Assembly: GCF_007748175.1 (NCBI RefSeq) | Contig: NZ_CP037422.1 | Location: forward strand, 3,540,020 to 3,604,019 | Source: Gimesia aquarii | Lineage (GTDB): Bacteria; Planctomycetota; Planctomycetia; Planctomycetales; Planctomycetaceae | Direction: 5' to 3' | Length of the DNA stretch: 64,000 nucleotides | Part shown: piece by piece, positions 1 through 9,511 of the stretch | How positions within the stretch are numbered: the first letter of the stretch is position 1 | How the letters are laid out: every line of letters starts with the position of its first letter | Translations under genes and position numbers: made by a program | The notes under the pieces: model-generated | Seen by the model: the letters and a program-made list of their open reading frames with translations, nothing else | Told to the model about the DNA's origin: nothing | Databases searched by the model: none

Positions 1-208
1 TGGTACGTTGAGAACGCAATGACTTCGCCAACAGACTGGGTTGAAACTGCAATCGTTTCGCAGCCGCTTGCACAGAGCGTTCTGTTGAACGACTGATGCG
101 ATAGGCTTCCGCTTTCCCCGCCAGAGCTCGAGAAGCCGTCGAAACGCTCACTCCGGCCGCTTCTGCCACCTCTTTTAATGTTATCTGTTTGTTCGCAGAC
201 TGACTCAT
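1..208 (-). CDS. LacI-family transcriptional regulator, N-terminal part (runs off window)
   Basis: Reading the minus strand from the ATG at 208 gives an open frame to the window edge, 69 residues. It contains the LacI-type helix-turn-helix (TLKEVAEAAGVSVSTASRAL, about residues 10-29), followed by a hinge-helix-like stretch ending LAKSLRSQRT. Proteins of this family bind palindromic operators and respond to sugars or related ligands through a C-terminal periplasmic-binding-like domain, which is outside the window. A perfect palindrome lies 10 bp upstream of the start, consistent with autoregulation. The ligand cannot be told from this fragment. Confidence 0.85.
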   Translation of the reverse strand, partial: MSQSANKQITLKEVAEAAGVSVSTASRALAGKAEAYRISRSTERSVQAAAKRLQFQPSLLAKSLRSQRT

Positions 209-218
209 AGAACCCCTT

Positions 219-236
219 TGCACAATCGATTGTGCA
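219..236. promoter_or_regulatory. 18-bp perfect palindrome, likely LacI-family operator
   Basis: TGCACAATCGATTGTGCA is a perfect inverted repeat with a central CG, the usual form of a LacI/GalR-family operator. It lies 10 bp upstream of the LacI-type gene and about 100 bp beyond the stop of the GH99-like gene. Autorepression of the regulator is the simplest reading (inference). Confidence 0.6.
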
Positions 237-332
237 TAATAGCGAATTTCAACAGGAAATCAAGCCTCGGGATCATTCAGCGCAGAGAATGGCTCACAAG
301 TGTGCCAAATGCTGTCGTTGCTGAGAACAAAT

Positions 333-1607
333 TCAACGGTTTTTTAGCGGGTAAGACTCAAGAATTTCACGTGCCGCATCATACTGACTCGCAAATAGAA
401 ACGCAGCCGCTTTTTTCAGTTTTTGCATCTCATCTGGTTGTTTTTGATTCTGTTTTTTCAGTTGATAAAGTCGCGCTGGCAATCGTAAATCCTTGGCAGT
501 TGCGGTCGTGACATTGCGGTCCTGTGACTTGATGAAGTTTTGGATCATTTCCAGAGACTGATAGCCACGTTTTGTATCAGGTTCAACGATGGTTCCTTCG
601 CCGTAATCGTTCCAGGTTGCAATCTGAATCAGGGGGGAGTCACTCTCTGCAGCCAGTTTCAATGATTCCTCCAGGGTCTTGCCGCTCCGCGCTTCAATCG
701 ATCCATAACTCTTATGTAAACCAGCTTGCTCGTAAATATCATGAAAACCGGGGAAGGCTACGGCAAGAATCGGCTCTGCCGATGATTTGTTATATTGAGT
801 GCGAAGTTGTTTTTGCCACTCATCGGGAGTCACTGTTTTCCCACCTGAGACAGGAGGCCAGAGAAACATCCCATCAAAGCCTGCCGATTTTGTCAGATGC
901 GGCAAACCAAAGAGCTGGGGAGGCCGAGACAAACCAGCTTTGAGCTGGAGCCATTGATCTTTGTGATAAAACTGAGGCCCAAAAACCAGAAGAATCGGCT
1001 GGCCCTGGAGTTTGACATAGGCATCATCGGTAAGCCAATGTTCGTCAAGCCATTTGAAAACTTCCTTTCCCCGTGTAACCGCATCCTGCTGCGAAATGAA
1101 TTTGTTCTCGAGCATATGCTTGATGGTCTGGTCTTCATAACAGATTGCAAATTTGAGTCCCGCTTGTTTGATAAATTTGACCAGATGCCGTGTATTGCGG
1201 TGAATGTGACCATAGTCCCGAAAGTCAGAAATTCCATACCAGTCAACGATCACGCCATTGATGCCAGCCATTTTCATCTGAAGCACTTGACATTCGAGCG
1301 CATCGGGATCATTCGAATCATAGAGACCAATCAGCGGATAATCATGAGAGGCCACCTCGCGCTGGCCATTACTGCGAATCTTTTCGGGATCAAAACGACC
1401 CATTGTCCAGTGCCATCCCCATTCGCCACTGACAGGCTTGGAAGCGTACCAGGGCATATAATGGACGAGAACCGGTTTGGCAGAATTCACCTCAGCAGAC
1501 AGAGCTGAATTCAGACTCAGCATGAGCATGACCACAACAGAGCTGACAAATGTTACAAAAATGTCGTTCGACACCTTGTAGCCTAAATTCACTGACAACC
1601 TCAGCAT
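333..1607 (-). CDS. Secreted glycoside hydrolase family 99-like protein
   Basis: A 424-residue protein with a hydrophobic export signal (about residues 14-37, ending ALSA). The mature start HYMPWYASKP followed by GWHWTMG is typical of the GH99/GH71-like TIM-barrel group (endo-alpha-mannosidase-like and related domains), as are GVIVDWYG and TWNDYGEGT near the C-terminal part of the barrel. GH99 enzymes cut alpha-mannosides; the substrate here is unknown and the protein may only share the fold. It begins 8 bp after the stop of the PQQ beta-propeller gene on the same strand, so the two are probably cotranscribed. The C-terminal 70 residues are charged and look non-catalytic. Confidence 0.75.
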   Translation of the reverse strand: MLRLSVNLGYKVSNDIFVTFVSSVVVMLMLSLNSALSAEVNSAKPVLVHYMPWYASKPVSGEWGWHWTMGRFDPEKIRSNGQREVASHDYPLIGLYDSNDPDALECQVLQMKMAGINGVIVDWYGISDFRDYGHIHRNTRHLVKFIKQAGLKFAICYEDQTIKHMLENKFISQQDAVTRGKEVFKWLDEHWLTDDAYVKLQGQPILLVFGPQFYHKDQWLQLKAGLSRPPQLFGLPHLTKSAGFDGMFLWPPVSGGKTVTPDEWQKQLRTQYNKSSAEPILAVAFPGFHDIYEQAGLHKSYGSIEARSGKTLEESLKLAAESDSPLIQIATWNDYGEGTIVEPDTKRGYQSLEMIQNFIKSQDRNVTTATAKDLRLPARLYQLKKQNQKQPDEMQKLKKAAAFLFASQYDAAREILESYPLKNR

Positions 1608-1615
1608 TCCAAACC

Positions 1616-3115
1616 CTACTTCTCACTCACACAAATCAACTTGCTGCGTGTGCGAACAAACATCCGACCGTCGGCAATCGCGGGAGTACCCAGAATGGAA
1701 TCGCCCATGTCGTTCTTAGCAAGAATCTTTTGCTCCGGGCCGTCTTCCAACACAACGATCTTGCCGTTCTCGCCAGCGACATAAATCTTCCCATCGCCGA
1801 AAATCGGAGACGCGAAATATTCACTTTCGTTTTGAATTCGCTTGGGTCCCCAGAGCTTTTTGCCTTTCCCCACTTCATAACAGGTTGAAATCCCGCCTCC
1901 CTTGACCAGAAACATGCGATCTGCCGTGACTAAAGGCGAGACAATGTGGTCGGTGTGTTTGGTTGGATGTTTCCAGAGTAAATGTGATTTGGTCACATCA
2001 CCTCTACCACCACCTTTCACTGCCAGGATAAACTGCTGTGCCGGTTCTTCTCCAAACTTCGCACCTGCCTCATTACCCGGTGGCAGAAACGCGATGTCCA
2101 GTTCTTTGCCTTCCAGGGCACCATCTTTATTCAGGTCTCCCCGATCAAATGTCTTTTTATAAAAGGCCTCGGGTACTTTGACTTTGCCGACAAACGCCTG
2201 AATTTCGTCTTTGGTCACTTTCCCATCGCTGTTGCCCGTCTCCCAACGATCGATAGAAGCCAGCCACTGATTGGCAATCCCACCACTTTGGAGTGCTACA
2301 TAAATAATGCCATCACGGCTGACAGGGGTCGTTTTAATATTGCGTAACAATGTACGGGCACTCCAGAGCCGCTTACCGGTTTTCGGATCGTAGCCGATCA
2401 ACTTGCCGGTTCCGGCAACAATAATCTCGTCGCCCTTGTCAGTTTCACAAATCACCGGATGTGAATAGTTCACAGCCTGATCGCTGCGATCATCTTTCCA
2501 GACAATCTTTCCGGTTGCCTTGTCGAATGCATAGAACGCAGGTGCCAGGTCATCGTCCTGACAGAAGAGTACCAAATCTTTATAAAGCGTAGGGGACATA
2601 CCCGCCCCCCATTTGAATACAAAATAAGGCACAGGAAGTTTCTTTTGCCAGATGTCAGCTCCTGTTTCTGCGTCAACAGCCAACATGCCGAGCGTACTGA
2701 AGTAGAAGTAAACGCGTTCGTCGTCGGCAGCGGGTGTCGTTGCGGCAAAGCTGTTAGTCTTATGAATCTCGAGCAGTTCGCCGGTCTTCCAGACACGTTC
2801 CCACATTTTTTTCCCGGTCGCGGCATCGAAGGCATACAGTGCGACTTTGTCTTTTCCCACCATACCTGAGGTAAAAACACGCCCCGCAGCAACAACAGGG
2901 CAACCGATGCCATCTCCCAGTTTCTCCGACCAGATGACATTTTCCTGATCGCTGAATTTTGCCGGTAACGCGTTCTTCGCAGTGGAAACTCCCGAACAAT
3001 TCGGACCGCGGAACTGTGGCCAATCTTCTGCCTGTAACAAAGCAGTCTCATTCAGGAAACTATAACAACAAGTAACTAGAGCAAGTATCACAGCCTGTTT
3101 TCGCATCGAAAGCAT
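1616..3115 (-). CDS. Secreted PQQ-like beta-propeller protein with EF-hand insert
   Basis: A 499-residue protein with a signal peptide ending near residue 29 (ALLQAEDWPQFRG). The WPQFRGPNCSGVS start and repeats of the AFDAATGKKMWE type mark a PQQ-binding-like (BamB/quinoprotein-like) propeller, common in planctomycetes. A central insert carries two calcium-binding-like loops (DRWETGNSDGKVTKDE and DRGDLNKDGALEGKE). The enzyme-type residues of a true quinoprotein dehydrogenase are not obvious, so a scaffold or binding role is as likely. A second ATG at codon 4 is an alternative start. It is upstream in the operon of the GH99-like gene. Confidence 0.8.
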   Translation of the reverse strand: MLSMRKQAVILALVTCCYSFLNETALLQAEDWPQFRGPNCSGVSTAKNALPAKFSDQENVIWSEKLGDGIGCPVVAAGRVFTSGMVGKDKVALYAFDAATGKKMWERVWKTGELLEIHKTNSFAATTPAADDERVYFYFSTLGMLAVDAETGADIWQKKLPVPYFVFKWGAGMSPTLYKDLVLFCQDDDLAPAFYAFDKATGKIVWKDDRSDQAVNYSHPVICETDKGDEIIVAGTGKLIGYDPKTGKRLWSARTLLRNIKTTPVSRDGIIYVALQSGGIANQWLASIDRWETGNSDGKVTKDEIQAFVGKVKVPEAFYKKTFDRGDLNKDGALEGKELDIAFLPPGNEAGAKFGEEPAQQFILAVKGGGRGDVTKSHLLWKHPTKHTDHIVSPLVTADRMFLVKGGGISTCYEVGKGKKLWGPKRIQNESEYFASPIFGDGKIYVAGENGKIVVLEDGPEQKILAKNDMGDSILGTPAIADGRMFVRTRSKLICVSEK

Positions 3116-3439
3116 TGGTAGTCTCTCCTGAAAATCATGGAAGCCGGTAAGTCGCGCTGTAAGAACTCTCTCCTATTTGATGGTGGTTGGATTCATCATC
3201 GAACTTTTCAGAGAGCTGATATCAACTCTACCCAATCATTTCACCAAAACCCACAGCTCTGTACTACTTTTTTGCGTCTTGTAAAAACATATAAAAAAAA
3301 CTACATATCATAGAGACAGACAACCGATCAGTTGTTAGAATGGTGCAGCAGAATAATCAAACCGACCTCAAGTTATCCTCGCAGCATCAGACCGAGTTAA
3401 TATCACGTGCTAAACTAAAACAAGCGAAAGGATATTACT
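3116..3439. other. Divergent intergenic region
   Basis: These 324 bp separate the divergently transcribed PQQ-protein and DUF1501 genes and must hold both promoters. The middle is AT-rich (around 3285-3315), but I could not identify a clear promoter pair, operator or RNA. Confidence 0.5.
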
Positions 3440-4879
3440 ATGTTCTCGATCCTGAATCATCCAAGCCGAACCGGTAATGGAATTACACGACGGGAACTTC
3501 TTACAACGGGCGGTGCCGGGCTGCTTGGCCTCAGTCTACCTAAGGTCTTACAGGCGGAACAAAAACAGATAGCCGATCCCTTTCAAGGGGGGCGTGCAAA
3601 ATCAGTCATCTTTCTGTTTCTGTTTGGTGGTCCCAGTCAGCTCGAAACATTTGATCTCAAACCAGAAGCTCCCAGCGAAATTCGTGGCCCGTTTCAATCA
3701 ATCGACTGCCGTACCCCCGGGCTACTCATCAGCGAACATTTGCCACACCTGGCCAATGTCTCTGATAAATATTCTGTCATTCGCAGCATGACTCACACAT
3801 TCAATGATCACAGTGGCGGCGGCCATTACATTCAAACCGGAAAACGTTGGCACATTCCCATCGGCGCGGGCTTTGACGCCACTCCCAAAGACTGGCCTTC
3901 GGTGGGTTCGGTCGTGGAATATTTGACTCAACATACACCGGGAGGATTGGAACGTGATCTGCCGAACTACTCGGTAGTCCCCAATCGTCTGGGACGTTTG
4001 CAGGCGGGTGGTCGTTACCTTCGACCGGGTGAATATGCAGGTTGGTTAGGGCGTGCATATAATCCACTGACAACGACCGTCGATCAACGGGACTCAACAG
4101 ACAATCCTTACTGGCGTGACTGCACTGATGAAGAATTAAGTTATGAGATCGAAGGGCTTGCACCAGAAGTGCCTCTCAAAACGATCCGTCGTCGCATCGC
4201 GCTACTCAAACACTTTGACCATATGAAGCGAAATTTTGACAAGGCCGACTCACAGATCTTTGACCAGTTTCGTCAACGTGCTTTGGCACTTCTGACTTCG
4301 GACAGCACGCGCAATGCCTTGAATATTCAAAAAGAACCAGAATCACTCCGTGATCAGTACGGACGTCATCTCTTTGGTCAGTCCTGCCTGATGGCGCGCA
4401 GACTGGTTGAAGCAGGCGTTCGCTTTGTCACCGTGCACTATGATTGTGTAGACGGTTATAGCTGGGACTCGCACCGCAACAGTGATGATGTGCAGCACCA
4501 TTTACTGCCTACGTTCGATCAAGGAGCCGCTGCGTTATTAGCGGATCTGGATCAACGAGGTATGCTGGACGAAACACTCGTGATCGCCATGGGAGAAATG
4601 GGACGCACTCCCAAACCAAACAATTCCTGGGGCCGCGGTCACTGGAGCCAACTCTTCCCGGCTCTCATCGCCGGTGCCGGCATTCAAGGAGGTACCACTT
4701 ACGGACGCTCTGACCGACTTGCTTCCAAACCGGTTGAACATCCTGTCAGCCCGGAAGATCTGGCCGCCACCATCTACTGGGCCATGGGCATTGACCCGGG
4801 CTTAATGTTACCCGATGCGCTGAACCGCCCGGTTCCAATCAACGAAGATGGGGAACCACTCAAACAGTTATTTAGTTGA
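3440..4879 (+). CDS. DUF1501 domain protein, Tat-exported
   Basis: A 479-residue member of the DUF1501 family, which is strongly expanded in planctomycetes and related to alkaline-phosphatase/sulfatase-type folds. The N-terminus has a twin-arginine leader (GITRRELLTTGGAGLLGLSL), so it should be exported folded. Family motifs include FLFGGPSQLETFDLKPEAP, IRSMTHTFNDHSGGGHY, and GEMGRTPKPNNSWGRGHW near the end. No biochemical role is established for this family as far as I know. It is often paired with a PSD1/PSCyt cytochrome gene; none is adjacent here. Confidence 0.88.
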   Translation: MFSILNHPSRTGNGITRRELLTTGGAGLLGLSLPKVLQAEQKQIADPFQGGRAKSVIFLFLFGGPSQLETFDLKPEAPSEIRGPFQSIDCRTPGLLISEHLPHLANVSDKYSVIRSMTHTFNDHSGGGHYIQTGKRWHIPIGAGFDATPKDWPSVGSVVEYLTQHTPGGLERDLPNYSVVPNRLGRLQAGGRYLRPGEYAGWLGRAYNPLTTTVDQRDSTDNPYWRDCTDEELSYEIEGLAPEVPLKTIRRRIALLKHFDHMKRNFDKADSQIFDQFRQRALALLTSDSTRNALNIQKEPESLRDQYGRHLFGQSCLMARRLVEAGVRFVTVHYDCVDGYSWDSHRNSDDVQHHLLPTFDQGAAALLADLDQRGMLDETLVIAMGEMGRTPKPNNSWGRGHWSQLFPALIAGAGIQGGTTYGRSDRLASKPVEHPVSPEDLAATIYWAMGIDPGLMLPDALNRPVPINEDGEPLKQLFS

Positions 4880-5043
4880 GCAGACTGGTAGAATTCACTC
4901 TCTTGCAGCTGTGAGGACTGGCATTCCTCTCATCGTTTGTCTCTCCATTTCGTGAATTCCTTGCAATCCGAGATCAGATCGGCTCCAATCATAATAGTGA
5001 CCCCAACAACCAGATTTTTTCCTGCCGCTAAAAGGTTTCTCCG

Positions 5044-6207
5044 ATGAAACATCTTTCATTCATTGCCTGCCTGTTTATAACAAACGTTTGTTTTTCTGCG
5101 AACCACGCACCAAAATTCAAACCGCAAACCATTGATGATACGGTTGAAATCGGTTATGGCACCGCCATTGGCGATGTGGACGGCGATGGAAAACCAGACA
5201 TCCTACTGGCAGATAAGAAAGAATTCGTCTGGTATCAGAATCCCACCTGGAAACGGCATGTGATTGCTGAAAATTTGACCGAACGAGATAATGTTTGCAT
5301 TGCAGCTCGTGATATTGACGGCGACGGGAAAGTCGAAATCGCAGTCGGCGGACAGTGGAACCCCGGCGATACACTGAATTCGGGAGCGGTTTTCTATCTC
5401 GAACCTCCCAAAGATCGAACGCAGTTATGGAATCCCATCAAACTTCCCAATCAACCCGTTGTTCATCGTATGCGTTGGGTCAAGCTGGGAAAAAATCGTT
5501 TTGCACTCGTTGTTTCTCCCCTGCATGGCAAAGGAAATAAAAAAGGGGAAGGTGCCGGTGTGAAGTTGATTGCTTATGAGAAGCCCACCAATCCCAAAGA
5601 CAAATGGAAGCAAACGGTGATCGAAGACACGTTACATGTCACACACAATCTTGACCCCGCTCAATGGAATCCCCATACAGAAGCAGAAGAGATTCTCTAT
5701 GCAGGTCGTGAAGGCGCAATGCTGATTTCCTATGACAAGGGAGAGTGGAAAAAAGAACGTTTTCCTGTCATCGAAGGTAGCGGCGAAATTCGTATGGGGC
5801 ACATAGCCCCCTTCAACCAATTCATCACAACCATTGAACCACTGCATGGCGACAAACTGGTATTGTATCAATCTGGAACGAAACCAACTGAGATTTCAGG
5901 TCGACAGGTGCTTGACGAGAACATCAAAGCCGGCCACGCAATTGCGACCGCAGATCTCTCAGGAAACGGGCGTCAGGAAATCGTGGCTGGCTGGCGTTCT
6001 CCTAACAAAGATCAGAAAGTGGGGGTCAAAGTCTATTGGTCGACCGACGCTTCAGGCAAGATTTGGAAATCTGCCTGGATCGATGAGAACGGGATGGCCT
6101 GCGAAGACATTCGACTGGGCGATCTGAACGGCGATGGGAAAATCGATATTGTTGCCGCCGGTCGTAATTCACACAATTTGAAAATTTACTGGAATCAATC
6201 TGAGTAA
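5044..6207 (+). CDS. Secreted FG-GAP/VCBS repeat protein
   Basis: A 387-residue protein with an N-terminal signal peptide (MKHLSFIACLFITNVCFSAN). It contains FG-GAP/VCBS-type calcium-binding propeller blades: GDVDGDGKPDILLAD near residue 45, ARDIDGDGKVEIAVG near 88, ATADLSGNGRQEIVAG near 300 and GDLNGDGKIDIVAAG near 365. Such propellers usually bind ligands or other proteins at the cell surface or periplasm. The protein is short enough to be a single propeller. It ends 9 bp before the stop of the convergent SDR gene. Confidence 0.8.
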   Translation: MKHLSFIACLFITNVCFSANHAPKFKPQTIDDTVEIGYGTAIGDVDGDGKPDILLADKKEFVWYQNPTWKRHVIAENLTERDNVCIAARDIDGDGKVEIAVGGQWNPGDTLNSGAVFYLEPPKDRTQLWNPIKLPNQPVVHRMRWVKLGKNRFALVVSPLHGKGNKKGEGAGVKLIAYEKPTNPKDKWKQTVIEDTLHVTHNLDPAQWNPHTEAEEILYAGREGAMLISYDKGEWKKERFPVIEGSGEIRMGHIAPFNQFITTIEPLHGDKLVLYQSGTKPTEISGRQVLDENIKAGHAIATADLSGNGRQEIVAGWRSPNKDQKVGVKVYWSTDASGKIWKSAWIDENGMACEDIRLGDLNGDGKIDIVAAGRNSHNLKIYWNQSE

Positions 6208-6216
6208 GACAACACT

Positions 6217-6963
6217 CTACATCGTCCTGCCACCATCAACGACTAATAACTGTCCGGTGCTCAGAGTCGTTCCTAGCGAAAGATACAACACTGTATCGGC
6301 AATGTCACCGGGTAGAGAAGGGCGGGGAATCGGATAACCCGACGTCTCTTCGGCCAGTTGTTCATCTGTCATCACTCGTTTGAGCCAGCGGCTGTCAATT
6401 GGACCGGGGCAAACGGAGTTCACGCGAATCTCAGGTCCGAGAGCACGGGCCAGTGATTTAGTCATCGTATTTAAACCACCTTTACTTGCACAATAGGCAA
6501 CACTCGAACCACGACCATCAATGCCTGCGGTGGAGCTGACATTCACCACTGATCCCAAATCACTGATCCGTAATAAATGTGCTGCCGCACGAACACAAAA
6601 GAACGGCCCTTTCAAATTCACCCCCAGAATGCGGTCCCAAATCTCCTCGGTCACTGCGTCCAGATCCTTGTGTTCGATAAATTCAGTCGTACCCGCATTA
6701 TTTACAAGCACATCCAGACGTCCCCATTGAGATTCCACTTCGCCAATCATCGCTTGTACGGCTGCATCATCACTCACATCGCACTGAATGAGTAAAACAT
6801 TTCCCCCTTCTGCCTCCACCAGGAATTTCGTTTCAAGGGCTTCTGCTTCACTGCGGGAATAATTCACCACGATATCAAAGCCTTCTTCGGCAAAGCGCTG
6901 GGCACAGGCACGTCCTACACCCGTGGCTGACCCGGTAATCAATGCAACGTACTTTTCATTCAT
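6217..6963 (-). CDS. Short-chain dehydrogenase/reductase (SDR)
   Basis: A 248-residue classical SDR of the FabG-like type. The NAD(P)-binding glycine motif is GSATGVGRAC (about residues 11-20), the NNAG motif is present (LVNNAG), the catalytic Ser lies in VNVSSTAG and the Tyr-Lys pair in YCASKGG. It reduces or oxidises a hydroxy/keto group using a nicotinamide cofactor; the substrate is not evident. It sits 69 bp downstream of the enolase-superfamily gene on the same strand, which suggests a shared sugar-acid or amino-acid-derivative pathway rather than fatty acid synthesis (inference). Confidence 0.88.
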   Translation of the reverse strand: MNEKYVALITGSATGVGRACAQRFAEEGFDIVVNYSRSEAEALETKFLVEAEGGNVLLIQCDVSDDAAVQAMIGEVESQWGRLDVLVNNAGTTEFIEHKDLDAVTEEIWDRILGVNLKGPFFCVRAAAHLLRISDLGSVVNVSSTAGIDGRGSSVAYCASKGGLNTMTKSLARALGPEIRVNSVCPGPIDSRWLKRVMTDEQLAEETSGYPIPRPSLPGDIADTVLYLSLGTTLSTGQLLVVDGGRTM

Positions 6964-7032
6964 GAGTAAATTGTTCCGTTAAATTATTCTATTTTAAGTT
7001 GAGAGAGAATTCCGCTAAGCTGGCTGAAATCA

Positions 7033-8151
7033 CTAAGTGTTTGAATTCACTTCGACGATTCCCCAATCCACTTCGATTCCCAGTCCTGGCAAGTCAGGAA
7101 TCGTGATGACCGGGCCTTCGATCTGGAGCGGATTTTTAACAACAGAAATTTCATGATATTCAGGACCGAGAATATCACCCGGATATTGCTCAATGTTCAT
7201 ATTTGGACAACCAACGACCGAATGACACATCGCAGCGGAAGCGATATCAAGTTCCAGATTGGAACCGATACTACAAGGAATCCCGTGTTGCTCGGCGTAT
7301 TTCACAATCGCGACAGTCTTACTGATACCCCCATTCTTACCGGGATAAACGTTGATCACATCGCAGGCCTCATTCCGAATACACTCTTTTGCATCCTCCA
7401 GATCAAAACAAATATCATCGGCCATGATTTCTGGTTGAATGGCACGTCGCACTTCTGCGAGCGCGGCAAAGTCACCCCGTGGTGTCGGTTGTTCAAACAG
7501 CACCACATTACAGTCAGCCATGCGTTCCATTGCCGCGATCGCGGTGGTTGCATCCCACCCCGCATTGGCGTCGATGGTTAACTCCAAATCCGGTCCCATT
7601 GTTTCGCGTACCAGCTTGACGCGAGCGACATCTTCATCCGGATTGGTACCCACTTTGACTTTGATCGTACTAAATCCGGAAGCCACAAGTTCCTTAGTTC
7701 GACGTTCTGCTCGTTCCAAAGCATACGCGCCCATTGAAAAGCGACACTTGATCGAACGACTCCGCGCAGCACCTCCCAATAACTCATAGACCGGTTGGCC
7801 TGCTTCTTTCCCTTTTATGTCCCAGCAGGCCATCTCGATTGCGGACTTGGCAAACCAGTTTCCCTGTGCGATTCGATCCATAATCAAATTCACGTTTTCA
7901 ATGTCACACGGATCATGTCCCAGCAATAACGGTGTAAAGATGCGATCAACAATGGCCTGTGCCCCCCAGACCGTTTCACCACTCCAGCGTGAGATGACTG
8001 TTGCTTCACCGGCTCCCTCAATACCGGCGTCTGTTTCTACTCGCAATACCAGATATTGGGAAACATCGTGTTTGCCGAGTGCTGAAATCATGCGGCGTTC
8101 GGGTTTGAGAGGAATACGAACAGGGTAGGTTTTAATCGCGGTAATCTTCAT
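7033..8151 (-). CDS. Enolase-superfamily enzyme (mandelate racemase/muconate-lactonizing type)
   Basis: A 372-residue member of the muconate cycloisomerase/dipeptide epimerase branch. The general-base KxK motif is FSTIKVKVG (about residues 160-168), metal ligands are expected in DANAGWD, FEQPTP and MADDI, and the second Lys in NGGISK. These enzymes abstract a proton alpha to a carboxylate; outcomes include racemisation, epimerisation and cycloisomerisation. The KxK...K layout fits epimerases or cycloisomerases rather than dehydratases. The downstream SDR may act on the same compound. Substrate is unknown. Confidence 0.85.
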   Translation of the reverse strand: MKITAIKTYPVRIPLKPERRMISALGKHDVSQYLVLRVETDAGIEGAGEATVISRWSGETVWGAQAIVDRIFTPLLLGHDPCDIENVNLIMDRIAQGNWFAKSAIEMACWDIKGKEAGQPVYELLGGAARSRSIKCRFSMGAYALERAERRTKELVASGFSTIKVKVGTNPDEDVARVKLVRETMGPDLELTIDANAGWDATTAIAAMERMADCNVVLFEQPTPRGDFAALAEVRRAIQPEIMADDICFDLEDAKECIRNEACDVINVYPGKNGGISKTVAIVKYAEQHGIPCSIGSNLELDIASAAMCHSVVGCPNMNIEQYPGDILGPEYHEISVVKNPLQIEGPVITIPDLPGLGIEVDWGIVEVNSNT

Positions 8152-8399
8152 GATGCTCTCGCTTGTGTTCCCAGTTGTCAGTCATTATTTCATCAACTTG
8201 AGCCTATTATCGAATAAGTCAATAATGATACCAAATCCCATTTCATACAGGAATCAAGAGCCTGCGTTTCCCTGCATTATTACTTGAAACCATTAAACAA
8301 CGAATGCTGCGAGTCTGTGATGGTTGAATTGCCGTATCGATTCCGCTAAAAGCAACCTCAAGTACATATTGAATTCTCCTCATCTTATCTGAAAGCGAG

Positions 8400-9500
8400 T
8401 TGCCTGTGTCGTCCCTCGAAGATCGTCTTCCATTGACCTTTCAACGGATAATGAGCGGCATCGAAAACGAGTTGCACACGGGAGTGCAAATTTATGTCTC
8501 ATTGCAGGGCGAAGTCATTGCAGACGCCGGTGTAGGAGAGGCACGCCCCGAAATTCCCATGACTGCAGATACTATTAATCTCTGGCTCTCTGCGGGAAAG
8601 CCGCTGACAGCGATGGCCATTGCACGCCTAGCGGAACTGGGAAAACTGAATTTTGACGATCGAGTGACACGTTTTATTCCTGAATTCGGCGCACACGGCA
8701 AAGAAACAATTACCTTACTACACATTCTTAACCATACAGCTGGCTTTCGAATAGTCGAAACAGGCTGGCCGGAATCGGATTGGGAAGAGACGATCCAACG
8801 CATATGCACTACACCACTTGAAGAAAACTGGCAAATCGGAAAAACAGCCGGTTACCACGTTTCATCCAGTTGGTTTATTTTAGGAGAAATCCTGCAAAGC
8901 ATCATGGAACAACCTTATCCCGAACTGATCCGGGATCTGATTTTGGAACCTCTAAACATGAACCAGAGTTGGCTGGGTGTACCCGATAAAGTCTTTGAAA
9001 CGATTCAAGACAACATTGCCTACGTCTATCAGCGAGAAAAAGGAGAGATGCAACTGACCGACTGGCATTCAGCACCGCGCTGTGTGAAACCTTCACCGGG
9101 GGGGAATGCACGAGGCCCGATTCGGGAACTGGGCTGGTTTTATGAATGCCTGCTGAATCAGGGAATACCTCTGTTTGAACCTCAGACTGTTGAGACGATG
9201 ACCAGCCGGCATCGTATCGACCAGTTCGATTTAACGCTGCAACACATTATCGATTATGGACTCGGCTTTATCATTAATTCAAACCGTTACGGCGAAACTA
9301 CCGTCCCATACGGGTTCGGAAAGTACGCTTCGGAAAATACATTTGGGCATGGTGGTTCACAATCTTCGATTGCCTTTGCCGATCCTGAAAAAGAGCTCGT
9401 CGTCGCTGTTGTCGCGAATGGTAGACCGGGCGAACCAAAACACCAACGCCGTGCGAAAGAAATCAATGAGGCGATTTACGAAGACCTCAAATTAATTTGA
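8400..9500 (+). CDS. Serine hydrolase, beta-lactamase/class C-like fold
   Basis: A 366-residue protein of the beta-lactamase-related serine hydrolase family (PF00144). The nucleophile motif is SAGK (about residues 63-66, in LSAGKPLTAMAIARL), a YHVSSSW segment probably holds the catalytic Tyr, and HGG (in FGHGGSQSS) replaces the KTG triad, as is common in esterase-type members. No signal peptide is visible, so it is probably cytoplasmic. The start is uncertain: TTG at 8400 or GTG at 8406. It is convergent with the large kinase gene, whose stop is 12 bp away. Confidence 0.82.
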   Translation: MPVSSLEDRLPLTFQRIMSGIENELHTGVQIYVSLQGEVIADAGVGEARPEIPMTADTINLWLSAGKPLTAMAIARLAELGKLNFDDRVTRFIPEFGAHGKETITLLHILNHTAGFRIVETGWPESDWEETIQRICTTPLEENWQIGKTAGYHVSSSWFILGEILQSIMEQPYPELIRDLILEPLNMNQSWLGVPDKVFETIQDNIAYVYQREKGEMQLTDWHSAPRCVKPSPGGNARGPIRELGWFYECLLNQGIPLFEPQTVETMTSRHRIDQFDLTLQHIIDYGLGFIINSNRYGETTVPYGFGKYASENTFGHGGSQSSIAFADPEKELVVAVVANGRPGEPKHQRRAKEINEAIYEDLKLI

Positions 9501-9511
9501 CAAATCAGATT

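Noticed and set aside
893-1508. Overlapping frames opposite and within the GH99-like gene
   Set aside because: Shadows of the real gene, which has a signal peptide and clear family motifs.
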